DNA of 64,000 bases, taken from NCBI GenBank assembly GCA_938091995.1, contig CALKNZ010000002.1, positions 1 through 64,000 on the forward strand, read 5' to 3'. This DNA comes from an uncultured Luminiphilus sp. (lineage in GTDB: Bacteria > Pseudomonadota > Gammaproteobacteria > Pseudomonadales > Halieaceae). How positions within the stretch are numbered: the first letter of the stretch is position 1; each line of letters starts with the position of its first letter. The position numbers and the translations under genes were made by a program. Below, one piece after another: positions 18,261 to 28,502 of this stretch. The notes beneath the pieces were generated by a model, which made no database searches, was not told the origin of the DNA, and saw only the letters and a list, made by a program, of their open reading frames with translations.

Positions 18261-19667
18261 TTAAACCGAGTAATACATATCAAACTCAACGGGGTGAGTT
18301 GTCATATCAAGACGCTGAATTTCTTCGCGTTTAAGATCAATGTAAGCATCGATCATATCGTCGGTAAAAACTTCTCCTCGGGTCAGGAACTCACGATCTT
18401 GATCCAGTGCATCAAGCGCCATTTCAAGGCTCGAAGCGACCGTTGGGATCGATTTTGCTTCCTCTGCCGGCAGATCGTAAAGATCCTTGTCTGCTGCGTC
18501 CCCTGGATGAATCTTGTTTTGGATACCGTCTAGGCCCGCCATTAGCATGGCAGCAAAGGCCAGGTAGGGGTTGGCTGTAGGATCGGGGAAACGAACTTCA
18601 ACACGCTTGCCCCGTGGTGATGGCTCGTAGGGGATTCGTATGGAGGCTGAGCGGTTGCGCGCTGAGTAAGCCAGCATGACGGGGGCTTCGAAGCCCGGTA
18701 CCAGTCGCTTGTAGCTGTTGGTAGATGCGTTGGCAAAGGCATTTAGCGCCCTAGCATGCTTGATGATGCCGCCGATGTAGTACAACGCGGTATCGGAAAG
18801 CCCGGAATAACCGTCGCCGGCAAAGGTGTTTTCGCCATCTTTAGCCACAGATTGGTGAACGTGCATACCAGAGCCATTGTCACCCACCAAAGGCTTGGGC
18901 ATGAATGTGGCAGTCTTACCGTAGGCGTGTGCGACATTGTGAACGCAGTATTTGAGGATCTGTACTTCGTCTGCTTTCTTAACCAGGGTATTAAAGCGTA
19001 TGCCAATTTCACATTGGCCAGCGGTGCCCACTTCATGGTGATGAACTTCTACGTCCAGGCCCATCTGCTCCATGGCAGAACACATCGCTGCTCGGATATC
19101 GTGGAGGCTATCAACGGGTGGAACAGGGAAGTAACCGCCTTTTACTCGTGGTCTATGGCCCGTATTACCGTCATCGTAGTGAGCTGAGGATGACCAAGCA
19201 GCCTCTTCTGAATTGATGCTGTAACCGGCACCACTCATATCGGCATGCCACTTCACGTCGTCAAAAACAAAAAACTCGGGTTCGGGTCCAAAGAAAGCGG
19301 TATCGCCAATCCCCGTTGAAGCTAGGTAAGCTTCAGCGCGTTTCGCCACACTGCGTGGGTCACGCTCGTAACCTTGCATGGTGCTTGGCTCAATAATGTC
19401 GCATCGGACAATCACAGTCGCGTCATCGGTGAAGGGGTCTAAGATTGAGCTGGCATCGTCGGGCATCAAAATCATGTCTGACTCGTTAATGCCCTTCCAT
19501 CCGGAAATGGATGAACCGTCAAACATTTTACCCTCTTCGAAAAAGTCCTCGTCCACCTCTGTGGCGGGAATAGAGACGTGCTGCTCTTTACCCTTGGTAT
19601 CGGTGAAACGCAGGTCTACCCAGCGAATATCATTATCTTTGATTAAAGTGAGCGTGCGCTCCGACAT
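18261..19667 (-). CDS. glnA: Glutamine synthetase, type I (GS-I beta)
   Basis: ATP-dependent ligation of ammonia to glutamate. The ATG at 19667 has AAGGAG 7 bp upstream and yields 468 residues, the usual length. The frame extends to 19715, but that part is leader. Motifs: [23 protein letters not shown], the metal Glu segment [23 protein letters not shown], and NRSASIRIP with the active-site Arg. Tyr397 in DLYDLP is the adenylylation site, so activity is likely controlled by GlnE. A sigma-54 promoter and NtrC-like sites lie upstream. Confidence 0.98.
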   Translation of the reverse strand: MSERTLTLIKDNDIRWVDLRFTDTKGKEQHVSIPATEVDEDFFEEGKMFDGSSISGWKGINESDMILMPDDASSILDPFTDDATVIVRCDIIEPSTMQGYERDPRSVAKRAEAYLASTGIGDTAFFGPEPEFFVFDDVKWHADMSGAGYSINSEEAAWSSSAHYDDGNTGHRPRVKGGYFPVPPVDSLHDIRAAMCSAMEQMGLDVEVHHHEVGTAGQCEIGIRFNTLVKKADEVQILKYCVHNVAHAYGKTATFMPKPLVGDNGSGMHVHQSVAKDGENTFAGDGYSGLSDTALYYIGGIIKHARALNAFANASTNSYKRLVPGFEAPVMLAYSARNRSASIRIPYEPSPRGKRVEVRFPDPTANPYLAFAAMLMAGLDGIQNKIHPGDAADKDLYDLPAEEAKSIPTVASSLEMALDALDQDREFLTRGEVFTDDMIDAYIDLKREEIQRLDMTTHPVEFDMYYSV

Positions 19668-19693
19668 GGCTAACTCCTTGAAATAACTAAATG

Positions 19694-19713
19694 GGGGCTT
19701 ATTGAGTAGCCCC
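19694..19713 (-). promoter_or_regulatory. Hairpin in the glnA leader
   Basis: GGGGCT/AGCCCC stem of 6 bp with an 8-nt loop, ending about 26 bp before the glnA start codon. It lies in the transcribed leader if the sigma-54 promoter is used. Function unknown. Confidence 0.35.
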
Positions 19714-19765
19714 AAGGCCTGATGATTGGGGCATGCACCATGCCATGAATCACCGCTGTGAGATA

Positions 19766-19782
19766 GTGCAAGGTATATGCCA
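19766..19782 (-). promoter_or_regulatory. Sigma-54 promoter of glnA
   Basis: Minus-strand TGGCAT-N5-TTGCAC has GG and GC at the exact -24/-12 spacing of the sigma-54 consensus. The start point would lie near 19756, giving a leader of about 90 nt to glnA. Together with ntrBC next door this supports NtrC control. Confidence 0.75.
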
Positions 19783-19852
19783 GCGACCTATTTTAGGCCA
19801 AAAAAAATTTAAACTGTTGAAATATATCATAAAAATATGATTTTAGACGCAT

Positions 19853-19896
19853 GGCACGAAGTGCTTAAGTCATAATACCGCACCAAGATAATGCAT
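19853..19896. promoter_or_regulatory. Candidate NtrC enhancer sites upstream of glnA
   Basis: GGCACGAAGTGC (19853-19864) and CGCACC-N5-AATGCA (19879-19896) resemble the NtrC dyad TGCAC...GTGCA. They sit about 100 and 130 bp upstream of the inferred start point, typical enhancer distances. Both are imperfect, so this is a tentative call. Confidence 0.4.
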
Positions 19897-19920
19897 TACG
19901 CACTAATATAGAGCAAATTA

Positions 19921-19944
19921 CGCCCCAATAATGGGCGGTTTTTT
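19921..19944 (+). terminator. Plus-strand terminator-like hairpin upstream of typA
   Basis: Stem CGCCC/GGGCG with a 7-nt loop, then G and six T. It faces the typA direction but lies about 118 bp before its start codon. It could be an attenuator in the typA leader, the end of a small RNA, or a stop for antisense transcripts coming from the glnA side. Confidence 0.5.
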
Positions 19945-20062
19945 CACGATCGTCTGAGATCTCATTATTGCCAGTAACCGTAATATTGCAGACTTCTTGC
20001 ACGGCCGCCTCTGGTAGACTCCGCGCCGCCGATCCCCCCTTAATCTTGGAGACACACGCAGC

Positions 20063-21880
20063 GTGATCAACCAGCTGAGAAATATCGCCATCATTGCCCA
20101 TGTAGATCATGGCAAAACCACACTTGTGGATTGTTTGCTTCAGCAGTCTGGCACCCTTGACCGCAAAGCGGCGGGGACTGAGCGAATCATGGATTCCAAC
20201 GATCAGGAAAAAGAGCGCGGAATTACCATTCTTGCCAAGAATACAGCTATTCGCTGGCAGGACTATCGAATCAACATTGTTGACACGCCAGGGCACGCAG
20301 ATTTTGGCGGTGAAGTGGAACGTGTTTTGTCTATGGTCGACTCAGTACTGTTGCTAGTTGACGCAGTTGACGGACCTATGCCGCAGACGCGTTTTGTCAC
20401 CTCTAAAGCCTTTGAGCGCGGCCTTAACCCGATTGTTGTCATTAACAAGGTTGATCGTCCAGGCGCGAGACCTGATTGGGTTGTGGATCAAGTTTTCGAT
20501 TTATTCGATACCCTAGGAGCGAACGAGCAGCAACTCGACTTTCCCATTATTTACGCCTCGGCGCTTAACGGTATATCCGGTGAAGAACACGAAGCTATGG
20601 GCACAGATATGGTGCCGTTGTTCCAAACGATTGTTGATAAAGTACCCCCGCCATCTGTAGACACGTCGGGTCCCTTGCAGTTGCAAATCTCAGCCTTAGA
20701 TTACAGTAGCTATGTTGGTGTTATTGGTGTCGGGCGCATTACCCGAGGCTCAGTAACCCCCAACACGCAGGTCGCGGTGATTGACCGAAATGGCGACAGC
20801 CGAAATGGAAAAATCCTGCAGGTCATGGGTTATCAGGGCCTTGAGAGGGTAGAGGTCGCTGAGGCCGGTGCTGGCGATATCGTGTGTGTGACCGGTATCG
20901 AAGCACTCAATATTTCTGACACGCTGTGTAATCCAGGGACGCCAGAGCCTCTGCCTCCCCTGTCGGTTGATGAGCCTACGGTAAGCATGACCTTTCAGGT
21001 TAATGACTCGCCATTTGCTGGACTCGAAGGTAAGTATGTTACTTCCCGAAATATCCGGGAACGCCTCGAGCGCGAACTCATTCACAATGTGGCTTTGCGT
21101 GTGGAGGAGGGGGACTCACCTGATAAGTTTTCAGTGTCGGGTCGAGGGGAGTTACATCTTTCGGTACTGATCGAAAGTATGCGTCGTGAGGGTTTTGAGC
21201 TGGGTGTCTCCAGGCCTGAAGTTATTCAAAAAGAGATTGATGGTGAGCTCTGTGAACCCTATGAAAACCTGGTGATTGACTGCGAGTCAGAGCACCAGGG
21301 TGGTGTCATGGAAGAGCTGGGTCTGCGCCGGGCTGAAATGAAGAATCTGGTTATTGACGGTAATGGTCGTGTCCGGCTTGAATTTATTGTTCCCGCAAGA
21401 GGCCTGATTGGATTCCGTTCGCAATTTCTAACGCTCACTTCGGGCTCGGGCATCATGACCCATATATTTGATCATTACGGTCCGGTGAAGCGAGCAGAGC
21501 TGGGCGGCCGCGTAAACGGGGTTTTGGTTTCCATGGTCAAAGGTAAAACCTTGGCTTATGCCCTTTATACGTTACAGGAGCGAGGGCGCTTATTCGTCGA
21601 TCCCAACAAAGACGTTTATGAGGGGCAAATTGTGGGCTTGCATAGTCGTGGCAATGACCTGGTTGTGAATCCAACCAAGGCCAAGCAGCTGACAAATGTA
21701 CGGGCTTCCGGTACCGATGAAGCCCTAATTTTAACTCCTCCTGTACGCCACAGCCTCGAGCAGGCTTTGGAGTTCATCGAGGACGATGAGTTGGTCGAGG
21801 TCACTCCCGACAGCATACGGTTGCGTAAAAAATTGCTTCTGGAGCACGAACGTAAGCGGGCCGCTCGCAGCGCGGCCTAG
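20063..21880 (+). CDS. typA: Translational GTPase TypA/BipA
   Basis: Ribosome-associated GTPase of the EF-G family, linked to 50S assembly and stress or cold adaptation. The 605 residues are of normal length. The GTPase motifs are complete: G1 [10 protein letters not shown]2 RGIT, G3 [12 protein letters not shown]4 NKVDRP. Domain II, the EF-G-like domains III/V and the BipA-specific C-terminal domain follow ([17 protein letters not shown]). GTG start at 20063 with GGAGA about 12 bp upstream. It is divergent from glnA, as in E. coli. Confidence 0.97.
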   Translation: MINQLRNIAIIAHVDHGKTTLVDCLLQQSGTLDRKAAGTERIMDSNDQEKERGITILAKNTAIRWQDYRINIVDTPGHADFGGEVERVLSMVDSVLLLVDAVDGPMPQTRFVTSKAFERGLNPIVVINKVDRPGARPDWVVDQVFDLFDTLGANEQQLDFPIIYASALNGISGEEHEAMGTDMVPLFQTIVDKVPPPSVDTSGPLQLQISALDYSSYVGVIGVGRITRGSVTPNTQVAVIDRNGDSRNGKILQVMGYQGLERVEVAEAGAGDIVCVTGIEALNISDTLCNPGTPEPLPPLSVDEPTVSMTFQVNDSPFAGLEGKYVTSRNIRERLERELIHNVALRVEEGDSPDKFSVSGRGELHLSVLIESMRREGFELGVSRPEVIQKEIDGELCEPYENLVIDCESEHQGGVMEELGLRRAEMKNLVIDGNGRVRLEFIVPARGLIGFRSQFLTLTSGSGIMTHIFDHYGPVKRAELGGRVNGVLVSMVKGKTLAYALYTLQERGRLFVDPNKDVYEGQIVGLHSRGNDLVVNPTKAKQLTNVRASGTDEALILTPPVRHSLEQALEFIEDDELVEVTPDSIRLRKKLLLEHERKRAARSAA

Positions 21881-21936
21881 GAGAGGCCACAATGTATTAT
21901 CGGCTCCGTCGCGAAGGGTCGTTGAACATAACCCGG

Positions 21937-22389
21937 TCACTTCAGCAGCATTTCAAGGTGGGGTATGTCGTCTTCAAGATAGGGGCCTTTTACCGTGGTG
22001 AAACCGAGGCTGTGATAAAACGCCTCAAGATAGGCCTGGCCGCCAATTCTAATCCCGGCGCTGGGCCAGAGGTCTTTGGCATAGGTCAGGCTTTGGACCA
22101 TCAGTTCACGGCCTAGTGACTGACCTCGTTTTTCCGGGGTCACCGCAACCCGTCCGATACACACCTCCTCATAAACCGTTCCCGGTGGCGCAATTCTCAA
22201 GCCGGCAATGAGTTGTCCCTGTATGAAACCCTCCAGGTGCCAGCAGTGTGGGTCCTTGTCGTCTGGATCTAAATAGGGGCAGCGTTGCTCTACGACAAAA
22301 ATGCGGCTTCGCAGGGAAAGCATGGCGTGCCACTCGAAAGCGCTGTAGAGATCGAAATGGCGAAAACGCCATTGAATGGTATTAGACAT
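21937..22389 (-). CDS. elaA: GNAT acetyltransferase, ElaA family
   Basis: Acetyl-CoA-dependent N-acetyltransferase of unknown substrate. The 150-residue protein matches the ElaA pattern: N-terminal WRFRHFDLYSAFEWHAMLSLRSRIFVVEQ (cited here in part as LRSRIFVVEQ), CPYLDPDDKDPHCWHL, the acetyl-CoA loop AVTPEKRGQSLGRELM and the C-terminal YHSLGF. It is convergent with typA (56-bp gap) and divergent from the next plus-strand gene across about 100 bp. Confidence 0.9.
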   Translation of the reverse strand: MSNTIQWRFRHFDLYSAFEWHAMLSLRSRIFVVEQRCPYLDPDDKDPHCWHLEGFIQGQLIAGLRIAPPGTVYEEVCIGRVAVTPEKRGQSLGRELMVQSLTYAKDLWPSAGIRIGGQAYLEAFYHSLGFTTVKGPYLEDDIPHLEMLLK

Positions 22390-22489
22390 ATTGCTGCCAG
22401 TTTTTTCTCATGGATTAGCCCCTTTCCGAGGACACGAGTAGTTTATCGGGTTAGGATTCCTTCGGACAGGTTTTATAGGATTGCAGAGC

Positions 22490-23296
22490 ATGCTGACCAC
22501 AGGGCGGGTACAGGACGACATTAGCCTCCTCAACAGTGCGGCCAGGCAATCGTTGTCGGGCGTTTTTACCGGGCTGGATATTGAATCGAATTTGGTCGAA
22601 CTGCCCGGGTCGGTACATTGTACTCCTCTGCCTGACAACACCATCGCACGGGTGCAGTCAGGTCTAGTGACGGTTCTGTCTGAACGAACTGTAGTGAGCA
22701 CGCTAGAGCCGGGTGATCTTTTGCTGGGTGACAGCGCCTTGGTTCCCGAATCCGTAACAGCACTCCAGTTTGGCTCAGAGGAAGGCGCTGTCATTCAGAC
22801 CTGGGAGCAGGAGCCCTTTCTTCATGCAATCAGTGAAGACAGCGCTCGTCAAAAACTGTGGCTTGCGGCGCTGATACAAACGCAGTCGCTGATGTACCGC
22901 ATGAGTGGGCTGAGTGTTCAGCGGCAATCTGGGTTAGGTGGTGATACCGAGGTTTACTCCCCCGGTGCGGTCATTATTCAGCAGGGAGATCCTGCCGACG
23001 ATGTATTTTCTATGGTCGCAGGTGTTGCACAGGTTTTAGTAGATGAACAACCCGTGGCGAGAATTACCACGGGAGAGCTATTTGGCACCATGGCGGCCCT
23101 GACGAGCGGGCACAGGAATGCCACCGTGATTGCTTTAGAGCGCTGTTCGGTACTTCGTGTACCTAAAGATCGTTTTTTTGAAATCATTCGGACACGACCA
23201 GAGGCGGTACAAGGCTTGTTGGTCGATATGGCGCGCTCTATTACGGCACTCAACGGAGAGGTCGTGGCGTTGCGCCAGCGTCTAGCACAATTTTAA
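22490..23296 (+). CDS. Cyclic-nucleotide-binding-fold protein without a DNA-binding domain
   Basis: Unknown function. The 268-residue protein has a C-terminal cNMP-binding (CAP-ED-like) domain at about 135-255, with VYSPGAVIIQQGDPADDVF, TGELFGTMAAL and RNATVIALERCSVLRVPKDRFFEI. The usual phosphate-binding Arg motif RTA is replaced by RNA. The N-terminal half (1-125) seems to be a second, degenerate copy of the fold. There is no helix-turn-helix, so it is not a CRP-type regulator by itself. ATG at 22490 has AGGA 9 bp upstream; a TTG at 22481 is less likely. It lies 41 bp before parC on the same strand. Confidence 0.75.
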   Translation: MLTTGRVQDDISLLNSAARQSLSGVFTGLDIESNLVELPGSVHCTPLPDNTIARVQSGLVTVLSERTVVSTLEPGDLLLGDSALVPESVTALQFGSEEGAVIQTWEQEPFLHAISEDSARQKLWLAALIQTQSLMYRMSGLSVQRQSGLGGDTEVYSPGAVIIQQGDPADDVFSMVAGVAQVLVDEQPVARITTGELFGTMAALTSGHRNATVIALERCSVLRVPKDRFFEIIRTRPEAVQGLLVDMARSITALNGEVVALRQRLAQF

Positions 23297-23337
23297 ACCT
23301 TACCCCTGGTATTAATAATTACTGAGAGTTCCAGTTC

Positions 23338-25596
23338 ATGTCTGATCCGGTAATGGGCGCAAACAGCCCTGAGACCCTGTCGCTACGCGACTATGCTGAA
23401 AAAGCGTACCTTGATTATTCGATGTACGTCATTCTTGATCGAGCTCTGCCCAATATTGGTGATGGGCTTAAGCCAGTCCAGCGTCGAATTGTGTATGCAA
23501 TGAGTGAGCTAGGGCTCAAGGCTACGGCTAAATTTAAAAAATCTGCCCGGACCGTCGGTGATGTTATTGGTAAATTTCATCCCCATGGCGATAGTGCCGC
23601 CTACGAAGCCATGGTGCTCATGGCGCAAGACTTCAGTTATCGCTACCCCTTAATCGATGGTCAGGGTAATTGGGGATCGCCCGACGACCCTAAGTCATTT
23701 GCGGCCATGCGTTACACCGAATCCAGGCTTACCCATTACGCGGACGTCCTTTTGGCCGAGTTGGGTCAGGGAACGGTTGACTGGCAGGCCAACTTTGACG
23801 GTACGCTTGATGAGCCTATGGTGCTACCAGCGCGCGTACCTAACCTGCTGCTCAACGGGACCACGGGAATTGCCGTCGGCATGGCTACCGATATTCCGCC
23901 GCATAATTTGCGCGAGGTTGTCCGGGCAACCATTCGTCTATTAGAAGCGCCCCGTGCGGGTATCGAGGAGCTCGGTGACATTATTCAGGGGCCAGATTTT
24001 CCCACCGAAGCCGAGATAATAACGCCCCGCTCTGAAATTAGTGCGATGTACAAAACCGGTCGCGGTTCTTTGAAGATGCGCGCGGCTTGGCGAGTCGAAG
24101 ACGGCGCGGTTGTTGTTCACGCTTTGCCGCATCAGGTCTCCGGATCAAAAGTTCTTGAGCAAATCGCGGCGCAAATGCAAGCCAGAAAGCTGCCTATGGT
24201 CGGCGATCTCCGCGATGAGTCTGATCATGAGCATCCTACCCGGTTTGTGGTGGTGCCTCGCTCAAACAGAGTGGACCTAGATGCGTTGATGAGCCATTTA
24301 TTCGCGACAACCGACCTCGAGCGGAACTATCGTGTCAATCTCAATGTGATTGGTATTGACGGCCGTCCCGCGGTGAAATCTTTGGCTAAAATCCTGCTTG
24401 AATGGCTCGAATTTCGTCGAATAACCGTGCGCCGCCGCCTCGAGCATCGGTTAGAAAAAGTCCTCAAACGCTTACATATTCTGGAAGGCTATCTCGTCGC
24501 CTACTTAAATATTGATGAGGTGATTCGTATCGTTCGTGAAGAGGACGAGCCGCGCCCGGCCCTTATGGCCCGATTTGGGCTCTCAGAGGTGCAAGCCGAC
24601 GCGATTCTAGATTTGAAGTTGCGCAATCTTGCGAAGCTTGAGGAGATGAAAATTCGCGGCGAGCAAAATGAGCTTGCTGACGAACGAGATGATCTAGAAA
24701 AAACCTTGGGCAGCGACGCTCGATTGAAAACATTGATTAAAAAAGAGCTGGAAGCCGTCGCCAATGATCATGGCGATGAGCGTCGATCTCCCATTGTAGA
24801 ACGTGAAGAGGCTAAGGCCTTCAGTGAGCTTGAACTTACCACCGCCGATCCATTGCTGATCGTGCTGTCTGAGAAGGGTTGGATAAGAGCGGCTAAGGGA
24901 CACGATATGGACCCTGAGGCACTGAGCTATAAATCTGGAGATGCCTTTAAATTAGCGGCGAAAGGCCGCAGCAATCAGCCGACAGTGGTATTTGACTCCA
25001 CAGGGCGGTCCTACAGTTTGCCTAGCCATCAGTTGCCCTCAGCTCGTGGTCAGGGTGAGCCGTTGACCGGACGCATCAACCCCCCATCTGGGGCTACCTT
25101 CGAAGCCCTGCTCACCGGAGTCGATACAGATCGTTATTTGTTAGCTAGCGACGCCGGGTATGGATTTGTCGCGCGCTTCTCCGATCTGCAAACGAAAAAT
25201 AAGGCCGGTAAAGCGGTACTGTCGCTTCCCAAAGGCGCAGGAGTGCTTCAGCCGGGAAGTGTGGGCAGCGCTGACGAGGCGGCAATGGTTGCTGCTGTAA
25301 CAAATGAAGGTCGCCTTCTGGTATTTCCGCTGGCCGAGTTGCCCGAGTTGTCTCGCGGTAAGGGCAATAAGATCATTGGCATTCCAACGCCAAGAGCCGC
25401 GGCTCGTGAGGAACTAATGGTGGGTGCGGTTGTTTTGGTCGCTGGGAATGTGCTGCAAATTACAGCGGGCAAACGCCATTTAAAACTCAAGTTTAGTGAC
25501 CTGGAAAATTATCGAGGCGAGCGCGGTAGGCGTGGTAATAAGTTGCCTAACGGGTTTCAGAAGGTGGTCGCTGTGGCGGTCTTAGGATCTGACTAA
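23338..25596 (+). CDS. parC: DNA topoisomerase IV subunit A
   Basis: Decatenates daughter chromosomes with ParE, which is not in this window. The 752-residue product begins with the winged-helix/tower core. Catalytic Tyr126 lies in AAMRYTESR, and the quinolone-determining segment [10 protein letters not shown] has the unmutated Ser86 and Glu90. C-terminal beta-pinwheel repeats occupy about 500-745. ATG at 23338, 41 bp after the cNMP-fold gene. It converges with the AhpA-like gene 9 bp after its stop. Confidence 0.97.
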   Translation: MSDPVMGANSPETLSLRDYAEKAYLDYSMYVILDRALPNIGDGLKPVQRRIVYAMSELGLKATAKFKKSARTVGDVIGKFHPHGDSAAYEAMVLMAQDFSYRYPLIDGQGNWGSPDDPKSFAAMRYTESRLTHYADVLLAELGQGTVDWQANFDGTLDEPMVLPARVPNLLLNGTTGIAVGMATDIPPHNLREVVRATIRLLEAPRAGIEELGDIIQGPDFPTEAEIITPRSEISAMYKTGRGSLKMRAAWRVEDGAVVVHALPHQVSGSKVLEQIAAQMQARKLPMVGDLRDESDHEHPTRFVVVPRSNRVDLDALMSHLFATTDLERNYRVNLNVIGIDGRPAVKSLAKILLEWLEFRRITVRRRLEHRLEKVLKRLHILEGYLVAYLNIDEVIRIVREEDEPRPALMARFGLSEVQADAILDLKLRNLAKLEEMKIRGEQNELADERDDLEKTLGSDARLKTLIKKELEAVANDHGDERRSPIVEREEAKAFSELELTTADPLLIVLSEKGWIRAAKGHDMDPEALSYKSGDAFKLAAKGRSNQPTVVFDSTGRSYSLPSHQLPSARGQGEPLTGRINPPSGATFEALLTGVDTDRYLLASDAGYGFVARFSDLQTKNKAGKAVLSLPKGAGVLQPGSVGSADEAAMVAAVTNEGRLLVFPLAELPELSRGKGNKIIGIPTPRAAAREELMVGAVVLVAGNVLQITAGKRHLKLKFSDLENYRGERGRRGNKLPNGFQKVVAVAVLGSD

Positions 25597-25605
25597 AACT
25601 TAAGG

Positions 25606-26865
25606 TTAGTTCTCTGGCTCGTCACTGGTGATTAGTGCTCGAAGCAGTATTTCACGTTGGCGTTCAACTAGATCCCTGTGGCCATCGGCGAATTGCCCCA
25701 ACTTAAAGCTTCCGTGGGGCTCTTCCTCGATGCCTACACGGTTTCTTAGCTGGACATCTTGCACTAGCGTCTCAGACAAATGAATGGTGTCTCCAGATTG
25801 TTTTGCCAGTACTTCCAGTTCATCGACCGCGGCTTGGGTATACAAGCCAGGATAAATGTCCTCGCCATCGCCACGTCCTAATTCGCTGCCGCCAACGGCG
25901 AGTCCAAGTCCAACCGACAGCCTTAACTGTTCCTCCAACTTTGGTGCTGTCTGTTGAATTAACCAAGCACAGCTTGCCGCCCGCACCGTTGGCGACGCAA
26001 TTTTATGCTTACCGGTAAACCACACGGCAATACCAAACTGGCGAACGACCTGTAGTTCACCGCTATAAAAGCCTGAAGCACCGTAAATCATGCGATGTAT
26101 GTGAGCGACATAGCGCTGTAACCGCCGCTCATCCACGGTTTCTAAATAGCCCGGAAGACTTCTGAAGTGAACGAAAAGAATGGCGGTTTCAACATAGTGT
26201 TGATGACCTTCATGGTTCTCGTCAGAGGGCGGCTTTAAGAGGTCAAGTGGCAGTGCAGCAACCCGCGCCCTCAGTGCTTCAATTTCGTTAGCACTGACGT
26301 TTTGAGTATCGCCAACAATACCGAGCTCGGCCGTCACGGCCTGTAAATCTTTGCCTAGCCGCAAGGCCAGAGTTCGAGTTATTAAATAGACTGCAATACT
26401 GAGTAATATGGCTAAACCCGAGAGTGACAGGACAAACCGAAACTGCGTGCTATCGCGAACGGTTGTATTGAGGGCCACTTCAGCAACACCTGCCTGATCG
26501 TTAGCAATCATAATGGGAGCGCGAAAGACCAAGCTGCTCAACTTTTGGTCACCGACTGCGGCGAGTTCACGCTCGTCAACATCGAGCGCTCTGGCTGCGG
26601 CGATGCCATTTTGCTCGGTGAGTTTATTGAGCTCTCCGGCAATACCCAGCCGGTCACCTGTCGCCATTTCTGCACCGAGCCGCCGCGCCAACTGCTCGGC
26701 TACAGCCTGCCCGTACTCGCTTTGAAGATTGGCTTGACTGTGGCTGCTCGACTGAGCGGCTAATGCCACCAGTGCGAGACCAGAAATGAGGCAGCATAGA
26801 CATGCGGTTGCAGCGAGTTGTTGGTGCAAGGGTAGTTTGCCGAATGCCGAGGTAAGTGCGCGCAA
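25606..26865 (-). CDS. AhpA/YtjB-like membrane protein with SMP domain and degenerate cyclase-like domain
   Basis: Likely inner-membrane protein of the AhpA/YtjB group found beside serB in Pseudomonas and enterics; role unclear. Of 419 residues, an N-terminal membrane segment (about 17-38), a periplasmic region (39-140) and a second membrane segment (about 143-165) match the SMP architecture. The cytosolic part (about 215-419) resembles a class III nucleotide cyclase fold, but the metal-binding Asp positions are replaced (LFVHFRSL, RQFGIAVWF), so catalysis is unlikely. It is divergent from serB across 79 bp. Confidence 0.75.
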   Translation of the reverse strand: MRALTSAFGKLPLHQQLAATACLCCLISGLALVALAAQSSSHSQANLQSEYGQAVAEQLARRLGAEMATGDRLGIAGELNKLTEQNGIAAARALDVDERELAAVGDQKLSSLVFRAPIMIANDQAGVAEVALNTTVRDSTQFRFVLSLSGLAILLSIAVYLITRTLALRLGKDLQAVTAELGIVGDTQNVSANEIEALRARVAALPLDLLKPPSDENHEGHQHYVETAILFVHFRSLPGYLETVDERRLQRYVAHIHRMIYGASGFYSGELQVVRQFGIAVWFTGKHKIASPTVRAASCAWLIQQTAPKLEEQLRLSVGLGLAVGGSELGRGDGEDIYPGLYTQAAVDELEVLAKQSGDTIHLSETLVQDVQLRNRVGIEEEPHGSFKLGQFADGHRDLVERQREILLRALITSDEPEN

Positions 26866-26944
26866 TGTTATGGGCCTTCTTTAAAGTAAGTCACAGTATA
26901 AACGTCAGGTCTGCGCTATGCTTGTTATCCTCAAGGATTAAACT

Positions 26945-27865
26945 ATGACTGAAACTCGATACGCGTTGACGGCGATTTCTGCCAGCGGTCAGCCGAATGC
27001 CTTTGCTAGATTAAATCAGGTGTTGCTGCCTTTTTTGGATGAACACCACGAGGTAAAGGCCTTGCCGGTACCGCGATCTTTGGCTGAACAAAGGTCGGCC
27101 AGAGTGTATTCCCTACCCATTGGTGTCGATGTCGATTTACTGAGTCAGTCTCTAAATAGGCTTGATAGTGAGCTCCCGCTGGATTGGGCAATACAAACAG
27201 TGGCTTCACGTGTGCGCCAATACCGTCTTGCGGTATTTGATATGGACTCTACTTTGATTCAGTGCGAGGTCATTGATGAGATAGCTCGAGTCGCTGGGGT
27301 TGGTCAGCAGGTTGCCGCCATTACAGATCGTGCCATGCGAGGTGAACTCGATTTCCAGGACAGCTTTATTGAAAGAGTGGCGTTGCTTAAAGGCCTAGAG
27401 GCGGGCGCTGTCGATCGCCTTATTAAGGAAATGCCTATCACAGAAGGGGTCGGTGAGCTGATCTTAACTCTGCGCGCAAGGGGTATTTACACGGCTATTT
27501 TATCGGGTGGATTCCTGCCCTTTGCTCGGCAACTACAACAGCAATTTGGGTTTGATGAAGTTCATGCCAACGAGCTGGATATTGATCAAGGCATACTGAC
27601 AGGCAGGGTACAGTCACCTATTGTTGATGGTGTTTACAAGCGCAACGCCTTAATGGATATCGCCAAGCGACAAAAAATTGCTCTCGACGACACCATTGCC
27701 GTGGGTGATGGTGCCAATGATCTACCCATGCTCATGACCGCTGGATTGGGTGTTGCTTATGCGGCTAAGCCGATGATTCAGCAACAGGTGAATTGCCGGC
27801 TTAACCATGTCGGTCTTGATGGCGTCTTGTATTACCTCGGTGCTGGAAGTGAACTCAATGACTGA
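26945..27865 (+). CDS. serB: Phosphoserine phosphatase
   Basis: Last step of serine synthesis: phosphoserine to serine. The 306-residue protein has an N-terminal ACT-like part (1-90) and a HAD core. Nucleophile Asp99 and Asp101 are in VFDMDSTLIQ, motif II is LSGGF, the motif III Lys lies in the 210-230 region, and motif IV is GDGANDLPML. ATG at 26945 with AAGGAT upstream. It is followed by efp after 62 bp, which contain an efp promoter. Confidence 0.96.
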   Translation: MTETRYALTAISASGQPNAFARLNQVLLPFLDEHHEVKALPVPRSLAEQRSARVYSLPIGVDVDLLSQSLNRLDSELPLDWAIQTVASRVRQYRLAVFDMDSTLIQCEVIDEIARVAGVGQQVAAITDRAMRGELDFQDSFIERVALLKGLEAGAVDRLIKEMPITEGVGELILTLRARGIYTAILSGGFLPFARQLQQQFGFDEVHANELDIDQGILTGRVQSPIVDGVYKRNALMDIAKRQKIALDDTIAVGDGANDLPMLMTAGLGVAYAAKPMIQQQVNCRLNHVGLDGVLYYLGAGSELND

Positions 27866-27870
27866 CAGCA

Positions 27871-27899
27871 CTGAACTCTTAGCAATGCTGCGGTATGAT
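27871..27899 (+). promoter_or_regulatory. Sigma-70-type promoter of efp
   Basis: CTGAAC and TATGAT separated by exactly 17 bp, with a start point expected near 27906. The strong Shine-Dalgarno TAAGGAG at 27915-27921 lies 6 bp before the efp ATG, fitting high expression. Confidence 0.5.
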
Positions 27900-27927
27900 T
27901 CGCGTCGACTGACGTAAGGAGCGCCCT

Positions 27928-28500
27928 ATGGCCAATTTTTCCACCAACGAATTTAAGTCCGGTCTGAAAGTGATGCTCGATGGCGAGCCTTGTTCCATTC
28001 TTGAGAACGAGTTTGTAAAACCCGGAAAGGGCCAAGCCTTTAACCGCGTTAAGTTACGTAATTTGCGTTCGGGTCGTGTATGGGACCGCACCTTTAAGTC
28101 GGGTGATTCTCTGGAGGGCGCCGACGTGCTTGATGTTGAGCTCGAGTACTCCTACACCGATGGTGAGTTCTTCTACTTTATGGATCCGGTTAGCTACGAT
28201 CAGCATGCTGCGAGTGCTGATGCCGTGGGCGATACCCAAAAGTGGTTGAGGGAGCAGGAAAAGTATGAGGTGACTTTGTACAACGGAGCACCCATTACCG
28301 TGAGCCCGCCCAATTTCATTGAGCTGGAAATCACCGAAACAGATCCGGGTTTGAAGGGTGATACTGCACAGGGCGGCTCTAAGCCCGCAACGCTGACCAC
28401 GGGTGCTGTGGTTCGCGTACCGCTATTCATTTCTCAGGGTGAAAGTATTCGTATTGATACGCGAACCGGAGAATACGTCAGTCGCGCCAGCAAAAACTGA
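27928..28500 (+). CDS. efp: Elongation factor P
   Basis: Relieves ribosome stalling at polyproline stretches. The 190-residue protein has the KOW-like N-terminal domain with modifiable Lys34 in KPGKGQAF, then two OB domains ending in the conserved [25 protein letters not shown] region. Lys at this site, with epmA directly downstream, indicates beta-lysylation of the E. coli type rather than rhamnosylation. EpmB is not in the window. The ATG has TAAGGAG upstream. Confidence 0.98.
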   Translation: MANFSTNEFKSGLKVMLDGEPCSILENEFVKPGKGQAFNRVKLRNLRSGRVWDRTFKSGDSLEGADVLDVELEYSYTDGEFFYFMDPVSYDQHAASADAVGDTQKWLREQEKYEVTLYNGAPITVSPPNFIELEITETDPGLKGDTAQGGSKPATLTTGAVVRVPLFISQGESIRIDTRTGEYVSRASKN

Positions 28501-28502
28501 AT

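Larger units (their letters stand above)
19668..20062. other. Divergent control region between glnA and typA
   Basis: This ~395-bp gap holds no convincing gene. It carries the glnA leader hairpin, sigma-54 promoter and candidate NtrC sites on one side. On the other side are an A+T-rich tract (19795-19845) with a small dyad ATCATA/TATGAT, and a plus-strand terminator-like hairpin ahead of typA. No clear sigma-70 promoter for typA was found. Confidence 0.6.
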
